From: JACVRW01 sp963751105
Lineage (GTDB): Bacteria; Actinomycetota; Thermoleophilia; Solirubrobacterales; Thermoleophilaceae
Length of the DNA: 64,000 nucleotides
Assembly: GCA_963751105.1 (NCBI GenBank)
Contig: CAVVTG010000002.1
Location: forward strand, 372,001 to 436,000
Direction: 5' to 3'
This document shows, piece after piece, positions 42,504-51,513 of the stretch. The notes under the pieces were generated by a model, which ran no database searches, was not told the origin of the DNA, and worked only from the letters and a program-made list of their open reading frames with translations. The translations under genes were made by a program, and so were the position numbers. Each line of letters opens with the position of its first letter. Position 1 is the stretch's first letter.

Positions 42504-43118
42504 ATGAGCCCGCGGCCGCGGCTCGACCATGTGCGCCGGCCCGAGATCCTCGCGGCCGCCGCGACCGTGATCCGCGAGCGCGGCCTGGAGAACGCCCGGG
42601 TGGCCGACGTGGCCGACGCGGCCGGGACGAGCGCCCCGTCCGTGCTCTACTGGTTCGCCTCGAAGGCCGAGCTGCTCAAGGAGGCGCTCACCTCGGCCGA
42701 GGAGCGCTTCTACGAAGCCTTGGCGAACGATCTCGACGGGATCGAGACCGCTCGCGAGCGCCTCGTGCGGATCGTGGAGAGCGGCACCGGGGACGGTGAC
42801 TACGACGCCGCGCTGTGGATGGAGCTCTGGGCCAAGGCGCTGCGGGATCCCGAGCTGGCCGCCACGCGCGAGGAGCTCGACGGGCGCTGGCGAGACACCA
42901 TCGCTACGGTGGTCCGCGAGGGTCAGGCCGGCGGAGAGTTCGGCTCCGTGGACGCCGACGAGTTCAGCGTGCTGATGGCGGGCCTGCTCGACGGACTGGC
43001 TGTGCAGATCGCGCTCGGCGACGCTCAGGTGACGAGCGCGCGTGTGCGCGAGCTGGCGCTCAAGCTCGCCGAGAGAGAACTTGGCTGTGAACTGCGGGAG
43101 TCGAGGACAGCGGCATGA
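42504..43118 (+). CDS. TetR-family regulator (upstream of polyamine transporter)
   Basis: 204 residues from ATG 42504, with a GGAGGG ribosome-binding site. HTH: RPEILAAAATVIRERGLENARVADVADAAGTSAPSVLYWFASKAELL (12-58). Ligand domain similar to the preceding TetR (ALWMELWAKALRDPELAATREELDGRW), so the two may be an old duplication. It sits 13 bases before the PotD start and probably controls the transporter operon. Confidence 0.9.
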   Translation: MSPRPRLDHVRRPEILAAAATVIRERGLENARVADVADAAGTSAPSVLYWFASKAELLKEALTSAEERFYEALANDLDGIETARERLVRIVESGTGDGDYDAALWMELWAKALRDPELAATREELDGRWRDTIATVVREGQAGGEFGSVDADEFSVLMAGLLDGLAVQIALGDAQVTSARVRELALKLAERELGCELRESRTAA

Positions 43119-43131
43119 AAGGGAAGACATC

Positions 43132-44241
43132 TTGAAACGGAACGTCAGCCGGCGCGAACTGCTCCATGGTGGTGCCGGCCTCGCGGTGGGGCTCGGCCTC
43201 GCCGGCTGCGGAGTCGGCAACTCGAGCGGCGGCAGCAAGGAGGAGACGGAGAAGCCGATCAGGAAGAAGGTCGACGGCGACCTCGTCTACTTCAACTACT
43301 CCGAGTACGTCGATCCTGCGCTCGTCAAGGGGTTCGAGAAGCAGTACGGCGTGAAGGTGCGCGAGTCGTACTACGACTCGATGTCGGCGATGACCGCCAA
43401 GCTGCGGGCGGGCATCCAGTACGACGTCATCTTCCCGAGCGCGGAGTACGTGCAGCGTCTGCTGTCCGGAAACCAGCTCCGTAAGATCGACCGTGACCGC
43501 CTCAAGAACGCTGACACGGTCTACTCGCAGTTCGACAGTCCCTGGTACGACAAAGGCTCGGAGCACTCGACGCCGTACGGGCTCTATGCCACCGGGCTCG
43601 GCTACCGGGCCGACAAGGTCGAGATGACCGGCTCCTGGCGTGACCTCGGCACGGTGAACACCGAGGACCGCAGCTTCCTGCTCGACGACTTCCAGGAGGG
43701 CATCGGCATGGCCAACCTGGTCAACGGCTACGAGCTCAACGAGACCGACCCGGCCAAGCTCGAGAAGTCGCAGCAGTATCTGGTGGACCTCAAGCCGAAG
43801 CTGCGCGGCATCTCCACCGACACGATCACCAACATGACGAGCGGCAACGCCTGGATCCAGCATCTCTGGAACGGCGACATCGTCAACATCCGCAATCAGG
43901 TCGACAATCCCGAGGACTTCCGCTTTCAGAAGTGCGAGGAGGGGATCCCCGTCGGCAACGACGCGTTCTGCATTCCGGTGAACGCGAAGCATCCCGGCAC
44001 CGCGCTGCTGTTCATCGAGTGGATGCTCGAGCCCGAGCACGCGGCGCAGAACGTGGAGTGGATCGGCTACCCGATGCCCTACGACGGTGCGGCCACGGAG
44101 GCGTTCCAAGGACTGGTCAAGGATGACCCGGAGATCAACGTGACCGTGGACGACCTCGAGAACGGCCAGCAGTTCGAGAACCTGAAGGGCGAGGGCCGTC
44201 TGGAGTGGGACAAGGTGTGGACGGAGTTCCGGGTCTCCTAG
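43132..44241 (+). CDS. potD: Polyamine ABC transporter substrate-binding lipoprotein (PotD-like)
   Basis: 369 residues from TTG 43132, chosen because AAAGGGAAG precedes it and it places the export signal at the start. The signal has a twin-arginine motif SRRELL (6-11) and a lipobox LAGC with Cys26, so it is probably a Tat-exported lipoprotein. The mature protein has the PotD/PotF fold (LVYFNYSEYVDPALVKGFEKQYGVKV, MTAKLRAGIQYDVIFPSAEYV, then the hinge and IPVGNDAFCIPVNAKHPGTALLFIEWML). It binds spermidine, putrescine or a similar amine outside the membrane and delivers it to PotBCA. Confidence 0.92.
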   Translation: MKRNVSRRELLHGGAGLAVGLGLAGCGVGNSSGGSKEETEKPIRKKVDGDLVYFNYSEYVDPALVKGFEKQYGVKVRESYYDSMSAMTAKLRAGIQYDVIFPSAEYVQRLLSGNQLRKIDRDRLKNADTVYSQFDSPWYDKGSEHSTPYGLYATGLGYRADKVEMTGSWRDLGTVNTEDRSFLLDDFQEGIGMANLVNGYELNETDPAKLEKSQQYLVDLKPKLRGISTDTITNMTSGNAWIQHLWNGDIVNIRNQVDNPEDFRFQKCEEGIPVGNDAFCIPVNAKHPGTALLFIEWMLEPEHAAQNVEWIGYPMPYDGAATEAFQGLVKDDPEINVTVDDLENGQQFENLKGEGRLEWDKVWTEFRVS

Positions 44242-44260
44242 AGCGCAGCGCGTCGCGTCC

Positions 44261-45094
44261 ATGAACGAGAACCGCTTCGCCTCGGCCTTCCTCGTCGCCC
44301 CGGGGCTGTGGCTGCTGCTGCTGTTCGTGGTTCCGCTGGTGTTGCTGCTTGCGATCTCGTTCGGCACCACCGACGACCTGGGGGAGGCGGTCTACGGCTG
44401 GAACCCCGAGAACTACAGCCGGGTCTTCGATCCCGCCTTCGTGCCGGTTCTGCTGCGTTCGGTGGGCTTCGCCCTCGCGGCGGTCGTGTTGTGCCTGCTG
44501 ATCGGCTATCCGGTGGCGTACTACATCGCCATCTTCGGCGGGCGCTGGAAGAACGTCCTGCTCGCGCTGGTGGTGCTCCCCTTCTTCGTGAACTACCTGG
44601 TGCGCACCTACGCCTGGATCGCCATGCTCGGCGACGACGGCCTCGTCAACGGCCTGCTCGGCGGGGACCTCCGTTTCCTCAACACGCCCTACGCGGTGAT
44701 CGGCGGTCTCGTCTACGGCTTCCTGGCCTTCATGATCCTGCCGGTCTACGCCTCGCTCGACCGCATGGACCCGTCGCTGATCGAAGCGGGCAAGGACCTC
44801 TACGGCGGACCCTGGCAGACCTTCCGGAACGTCACCTGGCCGCACACCATGCAGGGGGTCTTGGCGGGATCCGTGCTGGTGTTCCTGCCGGCGGTCGGGG
44901 ACTTCGTGGCCGCGGCGCTCCTGGGAGGCCCGGACGAGGTGATGGTCGGCAACCTCATCCAGCAGCAGTTCCAGGCGTCCGACAACTGGCCCTTCGGAGC
45001 CGCGCTGACCGTCGTGATGATGCTGTTCCTGCTGATCTGGATGTCGCTCTACCTGCGCTCGGCCGCCCGCGACGCGAAGGAGGTCACGGCATGA
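44261..45094 (+). CDS. potB: Polyamine ABC transporter permease PotB
   Basis: 277 residues with six membrane segments, first at about 8-30. The EAA-type loop for ATPase contact is DRMDPSLIEAGKDLYGGPWQTFRNVTWPHTM. It begins 19 bases after potD and its stop overlaps potC (ATGA). With PotC it forms the membrane channel of the importer. Confidence 0.93.
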   Translation: MNENRFASAFLVAPGLWLLLLFVVPLVLLLAISFGTTDDLGEAVYGWNPENYSRVFDPAFVPVLLRSVGFALAAVVLCLLIGYPVAYYIAIFGGRWKNVLLALVVLPFFVNYLVRTYAWIAMLGDDGLVNGLLGGDLRFLNTPYAVIGGLVYGFLAFMILPVYASLDRMDPSLIEAGKDLYGGPWQTFRNVTWPHTMQGVLAGSVLVFLPAVGDFVAAALLGGPDEVMVGNLIQQQFQASDNWPFGAALTVVMMLFLLIWMSLYLRSAARDAKEVTA

Positions 45095-45996
45095 GCACGG
45101 TGGAGACCCCCACCAGCGACCGCCGAGCGGCCGGCGCCGAGCCGGCACGCCCGGCCCGCCGGAGCAAGCCGCCCAAGGACTTCGACCGGCCGCGCTTTCT
45201 GCGTCTCTTCACCGGGCTGTTCTTCCTGGTGCTCTTCGCGCCGATCGCACTGGTGATCCTGTTCTCCTTCAACTCGAGCCGCTCGCTCCAGGACTTCGAA
45301 GGCTTCAGCCTGCGCTGGTACGAGACGTTCTTCGAGACGGAGTCGTTGCGCGACTCGCTCATCGCCAGCGTGCAGATCGCCCTGCTCACCATGGTCATCG
45401 CCACGGTGCTCGGGACGGCCCTGGCCTACGGGTTGGTGCGGGCGCGGACACGTTGGTCGGATGGGGCCAACGTCATGATGCTGGTGCCTCTGGTCACCCC
45501 GGAGATCGTGGCCGGCGCCTCTGCGCTGTTGCTGTTCACCCAGGTCGGTCTCGAGTTGTCGCTGACGACGATCGTGCTGGCGCACATCACCTTCTCCATC
45601 TCGTATGTGACGGTGGTGGTGAGGGCCCGGCTGGCGTCGCTGAACCGCCAGGTCGAGGACGCATCGATGGATCTCGGCGCCACACGCTGGCAGACCTTCC
45701 GGCTCGTCACGCTCCCGGCGCTCTGGCCGGCCGTGATCGCGGCGGGGCTGCTGGTGTTCGCGCTCTCGTTCGACGATTTCGTGCTCTCGTTCTTCACCAC
45801 CGGTGAGTCGCCGCAGCCGTTGCCGGTGCGCATCTGGACACAAATTCGCTTCGGCGTGAGGCCGACGATCAACGCGATCGGCACCTTCATGCTCGTCGTC
45901 TCGACCCTGTCGATCGGGCTCGCGCTGCTCTTGCCGCGCGTCTTCGGACGGCGCGAGAGCGGGCTCAAGGTGCTGCTGGGGAGGGAGGCCGCGTGA
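45091..45996 (+). CDS. potC: Polyamine ABC transporter permease PotC
   Basis: 301 residues from ATG 45091. A 40-residue basic, proline-rich cytoplasmic N-terminus precedes six membrane segments. The EAA loop is NRQVEDASMDLGATRWQTFRLVTLPALWPAV. It is longer at the N-terminus than most PotC proteins. It overlaps both neighbours, so potD-B-C-A is one translational unit. Confidence 0.93.
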   Translation: MSTVETPTSDRRAAGAEPARPARRSKPPKDFDRPRFLRLFTGLFFLVLFAPIALVILFSFNSSRSLQDFEGFSLRWYETFFETESLRDSLIASVQIALLTMVIATVLGTALAYGLVRARTRWSDGANVMMLVPLVTPEIVAGASALLLFTQVGLELSLTTIVLAHITFSISYVTVVVRARLASLNRQVEDASMDLGATRWQTFRLVTLPALWPAVIAAGLLVFALSFDDFVLSFFTTGESPQPLPVRIWTQIRFGVRPTINAIGTFMLVVSTLSIGLALLLPRVFGRRESGLKVLLGREAA

Positions 45997-47054
45997 GCGC
46001 CATCCGCTTTGAAGGCGTGACCAAGCGGTTTGGCGACGCGGTCGCCGTCGACGGTCTGGAGCTCGAGATCGAGAAGGGCGAGTTCTTCTCGCTGCTCGGC
46101 CCCTCGGGCTGCGGCAAGACCACCACTCTGCGGATGGTGGCCGGCTTCGAGCAACCGAGTGAGGGCAGCATCTATCTGGACGACGAGCCCGTGGAGACGG
46201 TGCCGCCCTACCAGCGCAACGTGAACACCGTCTTCCAGAGCTACGCGTTGTTCGAGCATCTGAACGTGGAGGACAACGTCGCCTTCGGGCTCAAGCGCCG
46301 GAGGGTGGCCAAGGACGACATTCGCACTCGGGTGGCCGAGGCACTCGAGCTCGTGGAGCTGCGCGGCCGGGAGACCGCCCGCCCGCGCGAGCTGTCGGGT
46401 GGCCAGAAGCAGCGCGTGGCCCTGGCGCGAGCCCTGGTCAACCGTCCCTCGGTGCTGCTGCTCGACGAGCCACTGGGGGCGCTCGACCTCAAGCTGCGCA
46501 AGCAGATGCAGGTGGAGCTCAAGGGCATCCAGCGCGAGGTGGGCATCACGTTCCTGTACGTGACCCACGACCAGGAAGAGGCGCTGGCCATGTCCGACCG
46601 CATCGCGGTCATGGACGGCGGCGTGGTCCGCCAGTGTGGCTCGCCCGAGGACATCTACGAGCACCCGGTGGAGCCGTTCGTGGCCGGGTTCATCGGCGTC
46701 TCCAACCTGCTCCCGGGAGTGTGCGAGAACGGCGGCGTGCGCCTGGCCGGCGGCGCGATGTGCAAGGCCGAGGTGCCGCCCGAGTGCACCGAGGGGACAG
46801 ACATCCAGCTCTCGGTGCGGCCGGAGAAGATCTCGATCGACGAGCACGAGGAGGGCATGGTCTCCGTGCCGGGGACGATCGTCGAGCGGGTGTACGTCGG
46901 CACCTCGACCCAGGTGATCGTGGAGATAGCCGACGGCATGCGCCTGGTGGCGCTCGGCCAGAACTTCGACCGCGCCCGCTCGGACGACCGCTGGGAGATC
47001 GGCGACCGCGTGGAGCTCGGCTGGTACCCCGAGCACGCGCTGGTGCTGCGCTAG
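45993..47054 (+). CDS. potA: Polyamine ABC transporter ATPase PotA
   Basis: 353 residues from GTG 45993. Walker A LLGPSGCGKTTTLRMVAG (34-51), Q-loop TVFQSYALFEHLNV, ABC signature RELSGGQKQRVALARAL, Walker B SVLLLDEPLGALD and H-loop YVTHDQEEAL. The C-terminal TOBE domain (about 275-353) is standard for this importer class. It powers the PotDBC importer. The convergent PYROXD2-like gene ends one base beyond its stop. Confidence 0.95.
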   Translation: MSAIRFEGVTKRFGDAVAVDGLELEIEKGEFFSLLGPSGCGKTTTLRMVAGFEQPSEGSIYLDDEPVETVPPYQRNVNTVFQSYALFEHLNVEDNVAFGLKRRRVAKDDIRTRVAEALELVELRGRETARPRELSGGQKQRVALARALVNRPSVLLLDEPLGALDLKLRKQMQVELKGIQREVGITFLYVTHDQEEALAMSDRIAVMDGGVVRQCGSPEDIYEHPVEPFVAGFIGVSNLLPGVCENGGVRLAGGAMCKAEVPPECTEGTDIQLSVRPEKISIDEHEEGMVSVPGTIVERVYVGTSTQVIVEIADGMRLVALGQNFDRARSDDRWEIGDRVELGWYPEHALVLR

Positions 47055-47055
47055 A

Positions 47056-48726
47056 TCAAGCCGATCTGGCGGCGGCGGGGGCCGAGCGCTTGCGCTGCAC
47101 TACCCGCGGCCGGCGCTCGGCGCGGCGCCGGTCCTTGAGGATCCGCTGTGCGGCGTTGTGCCCGCAGGCGGCCATCACCCCGCCTCCGGGATGCGTGCCG
47201 GCGCCGCACAGATAGAGCCCGTCGACCGGGGTCGCGTACTGCGCGAGCATCGGAGCGGGGCGCATGAACGCCATCTGCTCGAGCCCCTGCTCGCCCTGGA
47301 AGATCGATCCGCCCTGGAGGCCGAAGATGCGCTCGAGATCCGGCGGGGCCAGCACCTCGTGGTCGATCACCGCGTCGCGCACATTTGGAGCGTGCTGGGC
47401 CACGATGTCGAGGCAGCGCTGGGCGTAGGCCTCGCGCTCGCCCTCGCCCCAGTCCTCCTCGCGCCACGGGCCGTACTGGGTGAACATTGTCATCACCGTC
47501 GTGCCGTCGTCGGTCAGCGAGGGGTCGACGCTGCTGGGGACCTCCACCTCCACGTATGGACCCTCGGCGGGGACGCCGCGCACGGCGTCCTGCCAGGCGC
47601 GCTCCAGGTAGTCGATGGAGGGGCACAGGGCCAGGCCGGTGTGGAGCAGCCGCCGGCCGTCCTCCTCCGAGACACCCTCGTAGCGCGGCGGCTCGGAGAG
47701 GATCCAGTTGACCTTCACCGACCCGCCGCGGCTGCGGAAGCGGCGCATGTCGGTCACCACCTCGTCGGGGAAGTGCTCGGGACCGACCATGTCGAGCACC
47801 GTCGTCCGCGGGTGGGCCCCCGACACCACGAGCGGGGCGCGCAGCTGCTCGCCGCTCGAGAGGGTCACCCCGGTCACGCGTCCGCCGGTCACGTCCACCG
47901 AGGCCACGCCCGCGCCGGTGCGGATCACGGCACCGGAAGCCTCGCCGCTGCGGGCGATCGCGTTGCTGATCCCGCCCATGCCGCCCTTCACGTGGCCCCA
48001 GAGCCCGCCGATCCCGTTCAGCTCGCCCAGCGCGTGATGGAGCAGGTTGTAGGCGGTGCCCGGCGTGCGCGGCCCGGCCCACACGCCCACCACGCCGGTG
48101 CTCGCGAACGCGCCCTTGAGCACATCCGACTCGAAGTGCTCGTCCAGCAGGTCGCCCACCGACATCGTCATGACCCGGAACAGCTCGAGCAGGTCGCGGC
48201 GGCTCATGCCCGCGGCACGGCCCGCCTCGCGCAGCAGCGAGAACAGGTCGCCGGGCCGCTTGGAGCCGAGCGCCGGCGGCGGCCGCAGCATCAGCGGGCG
48301 CAGGAACCCCGCGCAGCGCTCGAGCAGCTCCTCGAAGGCGGGATAGGCGGCGGCGTCGCGGGGCGAGTGGGGTCGTAGCGAGGCCTGGGTGGCGGCGCTG
48401 TCGGTGAAGGTGAACAGGGCCCTGCCGTCGCCCGCGATCGTCCCGAAGGCCGGATCGAGGGGGATGGCCTCGTAGCCGAACCGATGCAGCTCGAGCTCCT
48501 TCACCACCTTGGGCTGGAGCATCGAGACCACGTACGACGCGCGCGACACCCGGCGTCCGGGCCACAGCTCCTCGGTCACGCAGGCGCCCCCGATCACGTC
48601 GCGGCGCTCGAGCACGCACACCCGCAGCCCGGCCCGCGCGAGGTAGGCCGCGCAGGTGAGCCCGTTGTGGCCGGCGCCGACGACGAGGGCGTCGAAGTCG
48701 GTGGGGGAGCCGCCGTTGCCGCTCAA
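47056..48726 (-). CDS. PYROXD2/phytoene-desaturase-like FAD oxidoreductase
   Basis: 556 residues. N-terminal FAD motif DALVVGAGHNGLTCAAYLARAGLRVCVLERRDVIGGACVTEEL, and a C-terminal FAD contact GLYLCGAGTHPGGGVMAACGHNAAQRIL. The overall sequence follows the PYROXD2 subgroup of the CrtI-like superfamily, whose substrates in bacteria are not established. It overlaps the aminotransferase stop by 4 bases, so it is the second gene of that operon and may oxidise an amine- or imine-derived intermediate. Confidence 0.88.
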   Translation of the reverse strand: MSGNGGSPTDFDALVVGAGHNGLTCAAYLARAGLRVCVLERRDVIGGACVTEELWPGRRVSRASYVVSMLQPKVVKELELHRFGYEAIPLDPAFGTIAGDGRALFTFTDSAATQASLRPHSPRDAAAYPAFEELLERCAGFLRPLMLRPPPALGSKRPGDLFSLLREAGRAAGMSRRDLLELFRVMTMSVGDLLDEHFESDVLKGAFASTGVVGVWAGPRTPGTAYNLLHHALGELNGIGGLWGHVKGGMGGISNAIARSGEASGAVIRTGAGVASVDVTGGRVTGVTLSSGEQLRAPLVVSGAHPRTTVLDMVGPEHFPDEVVTDMRRFRSRGGSVKVNWILSEPPRYEGVSEEDGRRLLHTGLALCPSIDYLERAWQDAVRGVPAEGPYVEVEVPSSVDPSLTDDGTTVMTMFTQYGPWREEDWGEGEREAYAQRCLDIVAQHAPNVRDAVIDHEVLAPPDLERIFGLQGGSIFQGEQGLEQMAFMRPAPMLAQYATPVDGLYLCGAGTHPGGGVMAACGHNAAQRILKDRRRAERRPRVVQRKRSAPAAARSA

Positions 48727-50102
48727 GCGGTCACCTGCATGCGGTCGCCGGCCTCCTCCAGCACCGCTCCGAGCGTGCCGGCGATCGTGTCGAACTCACG
48801 CTGGCCCGCCACCAGCGGGGGAGAGATCTGGACGACGGGATCGCCGCGGTCGTCAGCGCGGCAGATCAGCCCGCGCTCCAGGAGCTGGGGCGAGACGAAG
48901 CCGCGCAGCAGCTCCTCGCACTCCTCGTCGGTGAAGCCCGTGCGCGTCTCCCTGTCCTTGACCAGCTCGAGCGCGTAGAAGTAGCCCGCGCCGCGCAGGT
49001 CGCCGACGATCGGGAGCTCGAGCAGTTGCTCGAGGGTCTCGCGAAAACGGGGCTCGCAGTGGAGCACGTGCTCGAGGATGCGGTCGCGCTTCATGATCTC
49101 GATGTTCTTCAGCGCCACCGCGGCCTGTACCGGATGCCCGCCGAAGGTCATGCCGTGCATGTACATCGAGCCCGGCTTCGTGAACGGCTCCATCACCCGC
49201 TCGCTCGCCATCAGCGCGCCGATCGAGGCGTAGGCCGAGGACAGGCCCTTGGCGCAGGTGAGCAGATCGGGCTGGATGCCGTAGCGCTCGGACGCGAACC
49301 AGTGCCCGAGCCGGCCGAAGCCGGTGATCACCTCGTCGGCGCAGAGCAGGATCCCGTGCTCGTCGCACAGCGCGCGCACGCCCTCGAAGTAGCCGGCCGG
49401 GGGAGTGAACGAGCCGCCGGCGTTCTGCACCGGCTCCATGATCACCATGGCCACGGTGCCGGGACCGGCCCGCAGGATGGTCGTTTCGAGCTCGTCCAGG
49501 AGGTGAGCGGCGAACTCCTCCTCGGTCTCCTCCGGCGGGCGGTGATAGCGGTTGGTGTTGGACACGTGGTGCACGCCGGGCACGAGCGGCTCGAAGGGCG
49601 TGCGCAGCTCGGTGGTGCCGGTGATCGAGAGAGCGCCAAGGGTGGTGCCGTGGTAGGCCACGTCGCGAGCGATGACCTTCCAGCGGCGCTCCCCCCGCGC
49701 GGAGTGGTACTGACGGGCGAGCTTCCAGGCCGCCTCCACCGCCTCTGAGCCACCCGACACGAAGAACGCCCGGTTGAGATCACCGGGAGCGAGACCGGCC
49801 AGCTCTGCGGCCAGCTCGATCGCGCGCGGGTGGGCGTAGGTCCAGTTGATGGCGAAGGGCAGCTCGCGCATCTGCGCCGCCGCGGCCTCGCCCATCTCGG
49901 CGCCGTAGCCGTAGCCGACGTTGACGCAGAACAGGCCGGCCAGAGCGTCCAGATAGCGCTTGCCCGAGGCGTCCTCGATGTAGCAGCCGTCGCCGCGGAC
50001 GATCACCTGCAGATGCGACGGGTCCTCGTAGGACCCCATGTCGGTGAAGTGCATCCAGAGGTGGTCGAGGGCTGAACTCTGCAGCCGGGCGGCTTCATCC
50101 AT
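48723..50102 (-). CDS. Class III PLP-dependent aminotransferase
   Basis: 459 residues from ATG 50102. PLP features are SGGSEAVEAAWKLARQYH, AYHGTTLGALSITG, MEPVQNAGG, ILLCADEVITGFGRLG (Asp256) and LTCAKGLSSA with the Schiff-base Lys285. It resembles omega-amino-acid:pyruvate and putrescine/cadaverine aminotransferases, which remove the terminal amino group of diamines or beta-alanine. Site 2 of the shared motif lies just upstream, with TATCGT 9 bases before the start codon. Confidence 0.92.
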   Translation of the reverse strand: MDEAARLQSSALDHLWMHFTDMGSYEDPSHLQVIVRGDGCYIEDASGKRYLDALAGLFCVNVGYGYGAEMGEAAAAQMRELPFAINWTYAHPRAIELAAELAGLAPGDLNRAFFVSGGSEAVEAAWKLARQYHSARGERRWKVIARDVAYHGTTLGALSITGTTELRTPFEPLVPGVHHVSNTNRYHRPPEETEEEFAAHLLDELETTILRAGPGTVAMVIMEPVQNAGGSFTPPAGYFEGVRALCDEHGILLCADEVITGFGRLGHWFASERYGIQPDLLTCAKGLSSAYASIGALMASERVMEPFTKPGSMYMHGMTFGGHPVQAAVALKNIEIMKRDRILEHVLHCEPRFRETLEQLLELPIVGDLRGAGYFYALELVKDRETRTGFTDEECEELLRGFVSPQLLERGLICRADDRGDPVVQISPPLVAGQREFDTIAGTLGAVLEEAGDRMQVTA

Positions 50103-50120
50103 TGGGGGGACACGATATCG

Positions 50121-50140
50121 TGCGACTGACTACAAAGTCA
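50121..50140. promoter_or_regulatory. Shared 20-bp regulon motif, site 2
   Basis: TGCGACTGACTACAAAGTCA separates the divergent aminotransferase and amine oxidase genes. Its core TGACT-ACAA-AGTCA (50127-50140) is a perfect palindrome. On the minus strand TTGACT (50141-50136), an 18-base spacer and TATCGT (50117-50112) make a credible promoter for the aminotransferase gene. Confidence 0.68.
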
Positions 50141-50151
50141 AAGAATCGGAT

Positions 50152-51513
50152 ATGCTCGGCCGATGGTCGGAGGAGTGCGGCTTGCATGACGTGATCGTTG
50201 TGGGAGCAGGGCTGGCGGGCCTGTCCGCCGCGCGCGACCTCGCAGCCGGCGGAGCCGACGTGCTGGTGGTCGAGGCGCGCGACCGGCCCGGCGGCAGGGT
50301 CGAGCAGGAGCTGCTCGCCGACGGCCGCCCGGTGCAGCTCGGCGGCGAGGTGGTGGGGGACTGGATGGCCGGCTACCTGGAGCTCGTCTCCGAGCTCGGC
50401 CTCACGCTCGAGCCCAGCTACACCGCGGTCGACCTGCCCTACGCGTGGGGCGCCAACGAGGGCGTGGCCGTCTCAGACCAGGCGCCCTGGATGGACGACG
50501 CCGACGAGGCCGACCTCGAGCGGGTGGAGCGAGCCTTCGCCGGCCTCGCCGCCGAGGTCGATCCCGCCGACCCTTGGAGCCATCCGGACGCCGCGAGCCT
50601 CGACCGAGCGAGCATCGGGGACTGGCTGCGGGCCCTGGGCGCCAGGCCCGGCGTGATCCGGCTGCTCGACCACATGCACCTCTCGCTGTCGATCGACTCG
50701 GTGGAGCGCACCTCCCTGCTGGCCCAGCTCCGCAAGGAGGCGGCCTCCGGGGCGCAGGGCTTCTACCACGAGAGCCACTGGGAGAGCCTCAGGGTCGCCG
50801 AGGGCTCCGCCACGGTCGCGCTGCGAATGGCCGAAGCGCTGGGCGAGCGACTGCGGCTCGGCTGCCTCGTGCGGGCGATCGACATCGGCCCCGCAGGCTG
50901 CCGGGTGACGCTCGCGGACGGTGAGCTCCTCGACGCCGGGGCGGTGGTCTGCGCGCTGCCCGTGGGGCCGCTGCGCGACGTGGCCGTGAGCGGGGTCTCG
51001 CCCGAGCGCCTGGGCTCGCTCCATCGTCAGCGCTCCGCCCTTGCCTTCAAGACCGTGGTGGCCTACCCGTCTTCCTTCTGGAACGTGGGCGGCGCCACCA
51101 GCGACGGCGTCTGGTCCTCGGTCTGGATCCAGCGCGACGGGATCCTGTCCTCGCTCACCCCTCCCGACCGCCTCGGCCCCTTCCTGGCAACGCCCGAGCC
51201 TCAGCGGCGGCGCGAGTACCTCGAGTGCCTGGCGGCGCTCATGGGTGACGAGGCGCTCGAGCCCGTTCTCTACGCCACGCGATTGTGGGGCATCGATCCG
51301 CTGACCCAGGGCTACGTGACCAGCTGGCGGCCGGGTGACGTGACGGCGGTCGGGCCTCTGCACGGCACCCACGAGCCGCCCTTCTACGTGTGCGGCTCCG
51401 ATCAGTGGGTGGCCGGCTACATGGAGGGCGCGGTGCGCACCGGCCGCGACGCGGCCTCCCACGCCCTCGGGCGCGGCCCGCGCGAGTTCGCGCTGCCGGT
51501 CAGCGCGGGCTGA
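50152..51513 (+). CDS. Flavin-containing amine oxidase
   Basis: 453 residues from ATG 50152; earlier in-frame starts would cross the regulatory motif. FAD motif VIVVGAGLAGLSAARDLAAGGADVLVVEARDRPGGRVEQE, substrate-domain QGFYHESHWESLRVAEGSATVALRMAEAL, and C-terminal FYVCGSDQWVAGYMEGAVRTGRDAASHAL. It fits monoamine or polyamine oxidases that make an aldehyde, ammonia and hydrogen peroxide. It faces the aminotransferase gene across site 2, suggesting the two act on the same imported amine. Its 3' end overlaps the SDR gene by 14 bases. Confidence 0.9.
   Translation: MLGRWSEECGLHDVIVVGAGLAGLSAARDLAAGGADVLVVEARDRPGGRVEQELLADGRPVQLGGEVVGDWMAGYLELVSELGLTLEPSYTAVDLPYAWGANEGVAVSDQAPWMDDADEADLERVERAFAGLAAEVDPADPWSHPDAASLDRASIGDWLRALGARPGVIRLLDHMHLSLSIDSVERTSLLAQLRKEAASGAQGFYHESHWESLRVAEGSATVALRMAEALGERLRLGCLVRAIDIGPAGCRVTLADGELLDAGAVVCALPVGPLRDVAVSGVSPERLGSLHRQRSALAFKTVVAYPSSFWNVGGATSDGVWSSVWIQRDGILSSLTPPDRLGPFLATPEPQRRREYLECLAALMGDEALEPVLYATRLWGIDPLTQGYVTSWRPGDVTAVGPLHGTHEPPFYVCGSDQWVAGYMEGAVRTGRDAASHALGRGPREFALPVSAG

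Noticed and set aside
47053..47067. Hairpin AGATC-AAGCC-GATCT between potA and the PYROXD2-like gene
   Set aside because: Only 5-bp arms and overlapping the end of both genes; too weak to call a terminator.
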